Assembly: GCA_029879645.1 (NCBI GenBank)
Contig: JAOUPX010000002.1
Coordinates: 1 to 62,271 of the forward strand
Source of the DNA: Nitrospinota bacterium
Lineage (GTDB): Bacteria; Nitrospinota; Nitrospinia; Nitrospinales; Nitrospinaceae
Direction: 5' to 3'
DNA: 62,271 nucleotides
The translations under genes were made by a program, and so were the position numbers. Below are positions 18,975 through 27,242 of this stretch, piece after piece; the stretch's first letter is position 1, and every line of letters starts with the position of its first letter. The notes beneath the pieces were generated by a model that saw nothing but the letters and a program-made list of their open reading frames with translations, searched no databases and was not told the origin of the DNA.

Positions 18975-20927
18975 TTACGAGGAGGTAGTCTGGGTGTTTT
19001 CGATTTTCTCCGACAGGAGATCCCATTCTTTGGTGAGTTTGTCTTCTTTCCACGCCAGTGTTTTTTGCTGCTCCAGCGTATCCATCAATTCCTGTTTCCG
19101 GTCATCCTGATATAATCCTGAGTCGGCGAGAACGTTTTCGATTTTCTGTTTTTCCTGCATGATCGTTTCCAGCTCCTGCTCGACCTTTTTCAGTTTTTCC
19201 TGCAGGGGTTTGATCTGGCGGTAGCGCAGGTTACGCGCTTCGGCTTCCTGCCGTTTGCGTTGCTTGTCTTTTTTCGAGGCGCTTGGTTTTTGGGGTTCCA
19301 CAGATTCCACCAGAGCCGCCGCTGTGGTTTCGGCCTCGCGCGACTTGGCCCACTCGTAATCGCTGTAACTCCCGACATACTCTTTGACGGCTCCGGCGTT
19401 CACTTCCCAAACGCGGTCGATGATGCCGTCCAGAAAATACCGGTCATGCGAGATGGTCACCAGGGTGCCTTCATAGTCCGCCAGCGCCGCCGCCAGCATT
19501 TCGCAGGAGCGCATGTCGAGATGGTTGGTCGGTTCGTCGAGCAGGATAAACGAAGCAGGGGAGGCCAGCATGCGCGCCAGTGACAGGCGCGACCGTTCTC
19601 CGCCGGACAGCACCGACACCTTTTTCTGCACGTCATTCCCGGAGAACAGAAACGCGCCGAGGATGCTCTGCTTTTGGGTGCGCAATAAATGCCCCGCGAC
19701 TTCATCCAGCGATTCCAGAACCGTATGTTTGATATCTAGGGCTTCAATCTGGTGCTGTGCGAAATAGGCTCGGGTGACGTTGGTACCCAGGATGATATCG
19801 CCCTTTTCATATTCAACCACTCCCGCCAGTAATTTGAGCAGGGTGGATTTGCCCGCGCCGTTTTCTCCCACCAGGGCGACTTTGAATCCGCGTTCCAGCA
19901 GGATCGAGAAATCGCGGTACACCACTACATCGCCGTAACTTTTACACACATTCTTCACTTCCGCAACGAGGCGGCCGGTGCGTTTTGGTTGTGGAAAACG
20001 GAATCGAATGGTTTTCGATTGCTGGAACGTTTCGACCTTGTCCATTTTTTCCAGCATCTTCATTTTACTTTTGACTTGAGTGGCCTTGGTATTTTTTGCA
20101 CGGAACCGCTCGATGAACTTTTCCACCTGCTCGACCCGGCGCGACTGGTTGGCGGCTTCGGCTTCCAGTTGGGCGATGCGTTCTTCCTTCAACCTTTCAA
20201 ACGTATCGTAGTTTCCGGTGTAAACGTTCAGCTTGCCGCGGTCGAGTTCGATGATGCGCCCGACCAGCGCGTTCAAGAATCGCCGGTCATGAGAAATGAG
20301 CAGAATACTTCCGTCGTAGCTTTTAAGAAACGATTCCAGCCAGATGACCGATTGCAGGTCGAGGTGGTTGGTTGGCTCGTCCAGCAGGAGCACGTCCGGA
20401 TTCTGCAAAAGCAGTCGTGCCAGCTCGGCTCGCATGCGCCAGCCGCCGGAGAATTTTTCGAGAGGCTGGTCCAGTTGGTCGGGTTTGAAGGACAGTCCGA
20501 GAAGAATGGTTTTGGCGCGGGCCTCGCGTTCGTAGCCGCCAAGCCGCTCGAACTCGTGTTGGAGATGACCGTATCGTTTGCTCCATTCCTCAGGGGAACG
20601 TTTGTGAAATGCCGAATCGTTCTCCAAACGCTCCATTTCACGGGAGACTTCACTGAAATACGAGTCGCCGTGAATCACCCGGTCCAGCACACTGCCTCCG
20701 GAACTGGCCAGTTCCTGTTCCAGCATGGCGGCGCGTGCGCCCTTGCGCAGGACGACTTTTCCGGAGTCCAGTCCTTCCGAGTTGACGATGGCGCGAAAGA
20801 GCGTGGTTTTGCCCATGCCGTTTTCGCCGATCAGCCCGACACGTTCCTTCGGCCTCAGATGAAAACTGATGTCGTCGAACAGGATCTTGGGGCCGAACTG
20901 CTTTTGTAAATTTTGAAGGTAGATCAT
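18975..20927 (-). CDS. ABC-F family ATP-binding protein
   Basis: 650 aa with two ABC domains (GENGMGKTTLFRA, GENGAGKSTLLKL), signature motifs SGGWRMRAELA and SGGERSRLSLA, and a C-terminal coiled coil. Confidence 0.95.
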   Translation of the reverse strand: MIYLQNLQKQFGPKILFDDISFHLRPKERVGLIGENGMGKTTLFRAIVNSEGLDSGKVVLRKGARAAMLEQELASSGGSVLDRVIHGDSYFSEVSREMERLENDSAFHKRSPEEWSKRYGHLQHEFERLGGYEREARAKTILLGLSFKPDQLDQPLEKFSGGWRMRAELARLLLQNPDVLLLDEPTNHLDLQSVIWLESFLKSYDGSILLISHDRRFLNALVGRIIELDRGKLNVYTGNYDTFERLKEERIAQLEAEAANQSRRVEQVEKFIERFRAKNTKATQVKSKMKMLEKMDKVETFQQSKTIRFRFPQPKRTGRLVAEVKNVCKSYGDVVVYRDFSILLERGFKVALVGENGAGKSTLLKLLAGVVEYEKGDIILGTNVTRAYFAQHQIEALDIKHTVLESLDEVAGHLLRTQKQSILGAFLFSGNDVQKKVSVLSGGERSRLSLARMLASPASFILLDEPTNHLDMRSCEMLAAALADYEGTLVTISHDRYFLDGIIDRVWEVNAGAVKEYVGSYSDYEWAKSREAETTAAALVESVEPQKPSASKKDKQRKRQEAEARNLRYRQIKPLQEKLKKVEQELETIMQEKQKIENVLADSGLYQDDRKQELMDTLEQQKTLAWKEDKLTKEWDLLSEKIENTQTTSS

Positions 20928-20943
20928 GGAATAATTACACCGA

Positions 20944-21912
20944 TCACCGCTGTTGGCGGAGTTTGGGGTTATAGGCTTCGCGCAGGCCTTCGCCGCACAG
21001 GTTGAACGCCAGCACCACGAACAGGATGGTGAAGCCTGGAATAAATGTCAGCCACGGCGCGTCAAAAATGAAGCCTTTGCCGTCGGAAAGGATATTCCCC
21101 CAGGTGGCGTCGGGGGGTTGCACGCCGAAACCGAGAAAGCTGAGCGCCGATTCGGTCAGAATCGCTGTTGCCACGCCGATGGTGGCGGATACCAGCACCG
21201 GCGCGATGGCGTTCGGCACGATATGTTGAAAGATGATGCGCATTTCCGGGATGGCCTGACTGCGCGCGGCGAGGACGTAATCCTGTTCGCGCAGGGATAA
21301 AAATTCGGCGCGCACCAGGCGCGCGGTGCCCATCCAACTGGTGAGGCCGATGACAATCATGATGTTATAGATGCTGGGGGGTAACAAGGCGACCACCGTT
21401 AAAATCAGAAAGAAAGTTGGAAAGCATAACATGATGTCGACAAACCGCATGATTAAAGTGTCGACGGTCATCCACCCGAAACGAATGCGGCCGTAAAATC
21501 CCGCCAGCCCTCCCAAAAAAATGCCGACGAAAACCGAGATGCCGACGGCGACAAAACCGATGGTGAGCGATACGGGTGTTCCCTCCAGCATGCGCGAGAA
21601 GACATCGCGTCCCAGCTCGTCGGTTCCCAGCAGATAGATGCCGAAAGGCGGCGCGTCCTCCGGTTTGACCAGATTGCTTTTGAACGGCGTCAGCGGCGGC
21701 AGGAATTTATCCGACAGGCGGACCGTGGCCGGGCTGAACGGGGCGCTGTACTTCGTCAGGAGGATGGCGACTATGGAGAGGGCGAAAAGGAAAATTAAAA
21801 ACCACAGACTGAGCACCGCGCTCCGGTTTTTCCGGAATATGTTCCACTTCTCGCGGATCGGGCTCATCTCTTGCTCAGTAAGCGTGCCGCCGCTTTGTTC
21901 CGCTAGTTCCAT
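20944..21912 (-). CDS. ABC transporter permease, OppC/DppC-like
   Basis: FGIYLLGTDELGRDVFSRMLEGTPVSL, EQDYVLAARSQAIPEMRIIFQHIVPNAIAPVLV. Start probably MELAEQ. Confidence 0.92.
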   Translation of the reverse strand: MELAEQSGGTLTEQEMSPIREKWNIFRKNRSAVLSLWFLIFLFALSIVAILLTKYSAPFSPATVRLSDKFLPPLTPFKSNLVKPEDAPPFGIYLLGTDELGRDVFSRMLEGTPVSLTIGFVAVGISVFVGIFLGGLAGFYGRIRFGWMTVDTLIMRFVDIMLCFPTFFLILTVVALLPPSIYNIMIVIGLTSWMGTARLVRAEFLSLREQDYVLAARSQAIPEMRIIFQHIVPNAIAPVLVSATIGVATAILTESALSFLGFGVQPPDATWGNILSDGKGFIFDAPWLTFIPGFTILFVVLAFNLCGEGLREAYNPKLRQQR

Positions 21913-21919
21913 GGGTTCC

Positions 21920-22882
21920 TCATTGCAGTTTGATCCTCGGATCCGCCACCGCGTATAAAATGTCCGAAACAAAAGTTCCGATCAGAGTCAGAATGGCGGT
22001 GATGAAGTTCAGGGTCAGGATCACCGGAAAATCCCGGTTCATGATGGCTTCGAATCCGAGCCGCCCCAGTCCCGGCCAGGAAAAAATGGTTTCAATGATG
22101 ACGGAACCGCCGATGAGGCCGGGAATCATCAGGCCAAACATGGTGATGAACGGCAGGAGCGCATTGCGCAGTCCGTGTTTGTAGATGACGGTTTCCTCCG
22201 ACAAACCCTTGGCGCGGGCGGTGCGGATGTAGTCCATGTGAATCACTTCCAGCATCTGCGACCGGACATAACGCGACAGCACGGCGATGCTCCCCGAAGC
22301 GAAGATCAGCGCGGGGATGGTGAGGTGCCAGATTCGGTCCATCGTTTGAAACAGGGGACCCGCATCTTCAAAACCGAAAGTGCTGATGCCTATCACCGGA
22401 ACGTCAAATATCCTCACCATTACGATGATGCAGATGTACGCCAGAAAAAAACCGGGAAAAGAAATGAGAATGTAGGACAACAGGGTTCCCCCCTTATCCA
22501 GCAGGGAGCCGCGCTTGATCGCCGCCTGCACGCCGAACGGGAACGCGATGCACCAGGTGATCAGCGTGGTCACCAGAAACAGCGGCAGGGAGTTGAGGAA
22601 CCGGTCCCATATTTTCCCGAGAACGGGCTGGTTGTCCTTGAACGATTTCAACTGGCCGGTGAACAGGTCGCGCATCCAATAGGCGTATTGCACATGCGGC
22701 GGGTCGTCCAGATGGAACGCGGCGCGGATGCGGGCGATGTCCTCCGCTTTCATGCGCGGGTTCATCGGGTCCACCAGGCTGGGGTCGCCGGGGGCGAGGT
22801 GGACCACCGAATGCGCGATGATCGAGATGAACACCAGCAGGATCAGCCGCTGGCCTATGTTGCGTATCAGAAATGCGGTCAT
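21920..22882 (-). CDS. ABC transporter permease, OppB/DppB-like
   Basis: RNIGQRLILLVFISIIAHSVVHLAPGDP; YIRTARAKGLSEETVIYKHGLRNALLP. Confidence 0.92.
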   Translation of the reverse strand: MTAFLIRNIGQRLILLVFISIIAHSVVHLAPGDPSLVDPMNPRMKAEDIARIRAAFHLDDPPHVQYAYWMRDLFTGQLKSFKDNQPVLGKIWDRFLNSLPLFLVTTLITWCIAFPFGVQAAIKRGSLLDKGGTLLSYILISFPGFFLAYICIIVMVRIFDVPVIGISTFGFEDAGPLFQTMDRIWHLTIPALIFASGSIAVLSRYVRSQMLEVIHMDYIRTARAKGLSEETVIYKHGLRNALLPFITMFGLMIPGLIGGSVIIETIFSWPGLGRLGFEAIMNRDFPVILTLNFITAILTLIGTFVSDILYAVADPRIKLQ

Positions 22883-22892
22883 ATTATTCCAA

Positions 22893-22921
22893 TGTCATGC
22901 TGAGCTTGTCGAAGCATGACA
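22893..22921. repeat. REP-like palindromic intergenic element
   Basis: TGTCATGCTGAGCTTGTCGAAGCATGACA; 9-bp perfect inverted ends; second family member at 26127-26153. Confidence 0.75.
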
Positions 22922-23038
22922 TGTGCTCCCTCACCCGGCCCTCTCCCACCAGGGGAGAGGGTTTATTGAATTAAATTCGTCCGGTTTTATTCTGTGATCC
23001 TGTCGAAGGATTTTCCCGAATTTGCTATACTTCTTTAC

Positions 23039-23788
23039 ATGGACATTATACAGATCGCCCGCTACCTCGACCAGCTATTGGATATCGAAAATATCAAGGA
23101 TTCCTCCCGCGCCGTGAACGGCCTGCAGGTGCAGAATACCGGGACCATCCGCAAAGTGGGCCTGGCGGTGGACGCGTGCCGGGCGACCATCGATATGGCC
23201 ATCGAGCGCGATTGCCAGATGATGTTCGTGCATCACGGCCTTTTCTGGGGCGGACTGCAACCCGTGCGGGGACCGCATTACGACAAGCTGTCGGCCATGA
23301 TGCGGGCCAACCTGGGGCTGTACTCAGCCCACCTGCCGTTGGACATGCATCCTGTACTTGGCAACAACCGCGCCCTGGCAGAGAAAATCAGCCTCGAACA
23401 CCCGGAAGCGTTTGGCGAATACGAAGGGCAACTCATCGGCCTCAAGGGAAAAGTAAAACGCCAGTCCTCAAAGCAGTTAGCCCAGGCGTTGGAAGAAAAA
23501 CTGGGCGCTCCCGTCAAGGTCATCGGCGAGGGCGAAGTCGAGCGGATCGGACTGGTCTCCGGCGGTGCGGGGGATATTGTCGGCCAGGCGGTGAAGGAGG
23601 GGCTGGACTGCTACATCACCGGCGAAGGGGAGAATCATCAGTATCACGAAGCGATCGAAGGCGGATGCGTGCTCATGTTCGCCGGCCACTACGCGACGGA
23701 GACCGGCGGCGTCCAGGCCGTCGGCAAACACCTCGAACAACAATTCGGCCTCGCTACCGAATTTTTAGATTATCCGACGGGGTTATAA
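23039..23788 (+). CDS. Nif3-like dinuclear metal centre hexameric protein
   Basis: MFVHHGLFWGG, YSAHLPLDMHPVLGNNRALAE, YITGEGENHQYHEA, AGHYATETGGVQAVGKHLE. Confidence 0.93.
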   Translation: MDIIQIARYLDQLLDIENIKDSSRAVNGLQVQNTGTIRKVGLAVDACRATIDMAIERDCQMMFVHHGLFWGGLQPVRGPHYDKLSAMMRANLGLYSAHLPLDMHPVLGNNRALAEKISLEHPEAFGEYEGQLIGLKGKVKRQSSKQLAQALEEKLGAPVKVIGEGEVERIGLVSGGAGDIVGQAVKEGLDCYITGEGENHQYHEAIEGGCVLMFAGHYATETGGVQAVGKHLEQQFGLATEFLDYPTGL

Positions 23789-24045
23789 GTCTTCCTGGCC
23801 GGACCTGCCATTCAATATCTTTGTAATTCCCCTTCTTAAGTGAATTTCTATCTGACCCCGCCGGGCATCGAGTTGCAGCCACCTTGATGAAAAGTATTTC
23901 ATGACAGGCCTTGAGAAATATTTGACCAAAAACGGGCTTGCTGAATCTGAATTTTCCTTTAAATTAAGAGTACGGATAAAAATTATGCGGAAGGGATCTT
24001 TTCCCTGGGGGAATTGTGTGAATTAGTGTTGAGGAGTGAGTTTCC

Positions 24046-25902
24046 ATGTCTATGACGCATGAGCAGTTTGTTGAATTGGTCCAGCGGTCGGAACAGCAAG
24101 TTAAAGATAACCAGAAGGGGTATCAATCTAAATTATTGATGTTCGCAGCTCTGGGTTATGTGGCGATTGGTCTGATCCTGGTGGCATTGCTGGTTGTGAT
24201 CGGTGGCTCCGTCTGGTTTGCGCTGAAAAGCAGTACCTTTGCGATTCTTCTACTTAAGAAAAAACTAATCATTCCATTAGTGATTTTGGCGTGGGTTCTG
24301 ATCAAATCTCTGTGGGTGAGATTTGACGCACCCCAAGGCTACGAGCTTACGCGTGAAGAGTTCCCCGAGTTGTTCAAGGTCATTGATCAACTCAGGAAGC
24401 AATTGGACGCCCTTCCGGTGCATCAGGTCTTACTCAATCCTGAGTTGAATGCTTCGGTGATTCAAACGCCCCGGTTGGGTGTTTTCGGGTGGCAGAAGAA
24501 TACATTGACGTTGGGGTTGGAGCTGTTATTAATTTTATCTCCCGAAGAAGCCAAAGCGGTATTGGCGCATGAATTCGGTCATCTCTCCAACAATCACAGT
24601 CGTTTTTCCGGATGGATTTACCGGGTGCGGATCACCTGGCAAAAAGTCATGGATACCTTTGATGGTTCCGATGGATTTGGGACAGGAATTTTGAGGCGGT
24701 TTTTCGATTGGTATGTTCCACGGTTTTCAGCCTATTCGTTTGCCCTGGCACGAGATAATGAATACGAAGCCGACGCGATTTCTGCCGAACTCACCTCCAC
24801 CCTCACCGCCAGCCAGGCTCTGGTGAGGGTTAATGTGGCGGCGCCATATGTGGAGGAGCATTACTGGAAACATTTTTTTAAGAAGGCAGACACACATCCG
24901 CAACCCGTGGATCACCCGTACCAGGGAATGTCCAGTTTCCTGTCCGAAAACAGTCAGGCGACCCGGGACATCAAGGAGTGCTTTGCTAAAGAAATGAAGC
25001 AGGAAACAGAGTATCACGACACCCATCCCGCCTTACGGGACCGGTTAAAAGCGCTGGGTGAAAAGTCCGTGCCGTTCAAGAGAACAGAAGTTTCTGCGGC
25101 GAAGGTTTGGCTGGGGAAAAACTTTGAAAAAATTTTAAAAGATTTCGATGCCGACTGGAAAAAGCATAACGCCGAGGGTTGGCGCGAGCGATATGATTAT
25201 GCCGCGAAGAGCATGAAAACCCTCCAGACCCTGGAAAGCCGGAGCACCGAATCCCTTTCGGATGATGAACTTTGGGATAAAGCCCGGTTGACGAGGGAGT
25301 TCCGCCCGGACAAAGATCCTGTGCCGTTTTTCCAAGAGTATCAAAAAAGGCATCCGGGTGACCGCGACGTTAGTTTTGTCATAGGCGATATCCTATCCGA
25401 AAAAAATGATGAGTCCTGTGTCGCGCATTTCAAGGAAGCGGCCAAGGAGATGCGTCTGAGATTTCGCGCCTGCGAAGAGGCCTATGGTTTTTTTAAACGA
25501 GCCGGGCGCAAACAGGAAGCCGAGGAATGGTATAAACGGGCCGTGAAACAGATGGAGATCGATCAGGGCGCGGAAGCCGAGCGGGAGGGTTGCTCGGTGA
25601 AGGATTCCTACAAGCAACCCGATATATCCGAAGCGTATAAAAAGCAATTATTGGAAATGCTTTCCCTGAACCCTAAAGTGACGGACGCCTGGCTGGCGCA
25701 AAAACGCGTGAGGTATTACACGGATGATCCGGTCTATATCGTTGCCTTTAAATACAAAGGATGGTTTCAAGATTGGGAGAAGGTTATGGAATCGGTGGGC
25801 GGACAAATTGATATTCCAGCGACTGTGTTTATGATTGTCAAAGGGGGAGATTATGCACCGCTGGCCAAGAAGGTGATCAAAGTGGGGGAGAAAATTTTGT
25901 AG
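24046..25902 (+). CDS. M48-family zinc metallopeptidase, membrane bound
   Basis: Two N-terminal TMs, VLAHEFGHLSNNHSRFSG (HExxH), ARDNEYEADAIS, TPR-like C-terminus. Confidence 0.9.
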   Translation: MSMTHEQFVELVQRSEQQVKDNQKGYQSKLLMFAALGYVAIGLILVALLVVIGGSVWFALKSSTFAILLLKKKLIIPLVILAWVLIKSLWVRFDAPQGYELTREEFPELFKVIDQLRKQLDALPVHQVLLNPELNASVIQTPRLGVFGWQKNTLTLGLELLLILSPEEAKAVLAHEFGHLSNNHSRFSGWIYRVRITWQKVMDTFDGSDGFGTGILRRFFDWYVPRFSAYSFALARDNEYEADAISAELTSTLTASQALVRVNVAAPYVEEHYWKHFFKKADTHPQPVDHPYQGMSSFLSENSQATRDIKECFAKEMKQETEYHDTHPALRDRLKALGEKSVPFKRTEVSAAKVWLGKNFEKILKDFDADWKKHNAEGWRERYDYAAKSMKTLQTLESRSTESLSDDELWDKARLTREFRPDKDPVPFFQEYQKRHPGDRDVSFVIGDILSEKNDESCVAHFKEAAKEMRLRFRACEEAYGFFKRAGRKQEAEEWYKRAVKQMEIDQGAEAEREGCSVKDSYKQPDISEAYKKQLLEMLSLNPKVTDAWLAQKRVRYYTDDPVYIVAFKYKGWFQDWEKVMESVGGQIDIPATVFMIVKGGDYAPLAKKVIKVGEKIL

Positions 25903-26126
25903 GTGGCAGCCGTTCCCCTGGCAACCTCAGCAGAGGTGGGCGGTGTTTTAGAAGAAATTACCTCCTATATTCTTTTTTGATTCTAATGGGGGCCGGGGAA
26001 TTTTTGCGGACCAGCCACAGGCCGGCGGTGAGTATCAGTATTCCGAGAATCAATAAAGTGTCTATATTTGCAAAGGTCATAAAATTTCCTCAATTAAGTT
26101 TGTTTTGTTACCTTTCGACTAACCGT

Positions 26127-26153
26127 GTCCCCCTTCGACAGGCTCAGGGTGAC
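26127..26153. repeat. REP-like palindromic intergenic element (reverse orientation)
   Basis: Reverse complement GTCACCCTGAGCCTGTCGAAGGGGGAC shares CTGAGC-TGTCGAAG core with 22893-22921. Confidence 0.7.
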
Positions 26154-26230
26154 TATAAGGAAGTGAATCATCAACCACCCCCAGTCCCTCCCTTGGAAGG
26201 AGGGGAGCCTAAAATTGGCCCCGCGCCGCT

Positions 26231-26264
26231 AAATCCCCCCGGCCCCCTTCACAAAGGGGGAGTT
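26231..26264 (-). repeat. Dispersed 34-bp repeat, copy B (inverted)
   Basis: Reverse complement is AACTCCCCCTTTGTGAAGGGGGCCGGGGGGATTT. Confidence 0.85.
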
Positions 26265-27115
26265 TAAAACGTAAACCGGTATTTGTCGAACAGTTCCATG
26301 GAAACTTCGGTAACGTTTTCTTTTTTGACTTCCGCTTCGATGCGCTTAATCGCCATGTCGCGGATGAACGGAATCGGGATTTTCATGACTTTGGCCTTGG
26401 CGTCGTCGTGCCAGGTGAGTTCAAAATCCGGCTCCTCCCCCTGCTGGGTCTCGTAATCGACATCCCTCTGCTTGTCCTCTTCCGTCACTTCCATCCCCAT
26501 CGCTTCCTTGGCGGAGGCGGGCATGACGTTGGAGAACACTTCGTCGATGATGTCCGGCGTGATCATCTTATCGCCCCGTTGACGGGCGCGGCCTTCGATG
26601 GTCTGCTTGGCCATGCCCAGCACGAATGGCGGCACCTTCTCCATTTTTTCCATGGCTTCCTTCGACCACGGCATGCCGCTGGTCGGGGCGGTTTCCATAT
26701 AATTCTTGAACTTGTCGACGATATCTTCCTTTTTCTCGGTGCGCAGGGCGAGAAAGTCCTGAATCTCTTCGATGACCTCCACCTTGCGCGGGCTCTCGGA
26801 CATCTTCTGTTTGGCGACGTCGAATGCGCCCATCGACAGCTCCTCGAAACCGAACTGCTTGACGCGCTTGGAAACCAGCATCATCGACTCGTTGCGGATT
26901 TCCGTCAGGAAGTCGGAGGTGATGTATTTGAAGCCGCGCTTGACGGCGCGCTGGACCATGAGTTTGCGGATGCCGGGTCGCACGAACTCCGGCGCGTGCT
27001 TGACGCGCTCCCAGGCCTCGACGGTCCATTCCACTCCCATCTCGTCGGCGTACGGGTGGTCGACGCGGTCCGATGCCTCAATTTCTTTTTCGTGTGCGGT
27101 ATAATCTTCGGCCAT
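26264..27115 (-). CDS. Protein with three tandem PCP-reductase-like (light-independent protochlorophyllide reductase C-terminal-type) domains
   Basis: Three units of the pattern W-x-EAx..l.+.P.fvR..i+..i...A.+.G...IT.d: VEWTVEAWERVKHAPEFVRPGIRKLMVQRAVKRGFKYITSDFL; MPWSKEAMEKMEKVPPFVLGMAKQTIEGRARQRGDKMITPDII; LTWHDDAKAKVMKIPIPFIRDMAIKRIEAEVKKENVTEVSMELF. Confidence 0.8.
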   Translation of the reverse strand: MAEDYTAHEKEIEASDRVDHPYADEMGVEWTVEAWERVKHAPEFVRPGIRKLMVQRAVKRGFKYITSDFLTEIRNESMMLVSKRVKQFGFEELSMGAFDVAKQKMSESPRKVEVIEEIQDFLALRTEKKEDIVDKFKNYMETAPTSGMPWSKEAMEKMEKVPPFVLGMAKQTIEGRARQRGDKMITPDIIDEVFSNVMPASAKEAMGMEVTEEDKQRDVDYETQQGEEPDFELTWHDDAKAKVMKIPIPFIRDMAIKRIEAEVKKENVTEVSMELFDKYRFTF

Positions 27116-27242
27116 ACTTCACTTCCTTTTGCTTCGGGCTTGGCAAAACCCGCATTTTGATTTATGGTTGCTGGGGGTTTCCCTGTCCTTAAAACTACTG
27201 AAACACCGGTTTAATGTCAATCCATTTAAGGGATTTTTGAAC

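Noticed and set aside
20944-22882. Opp-type permease pair as an unusual orphan transporter
   Set aside because: The substrate-binding protein and ATPases are missing locally, but such split loci are common; not distinctive enough.
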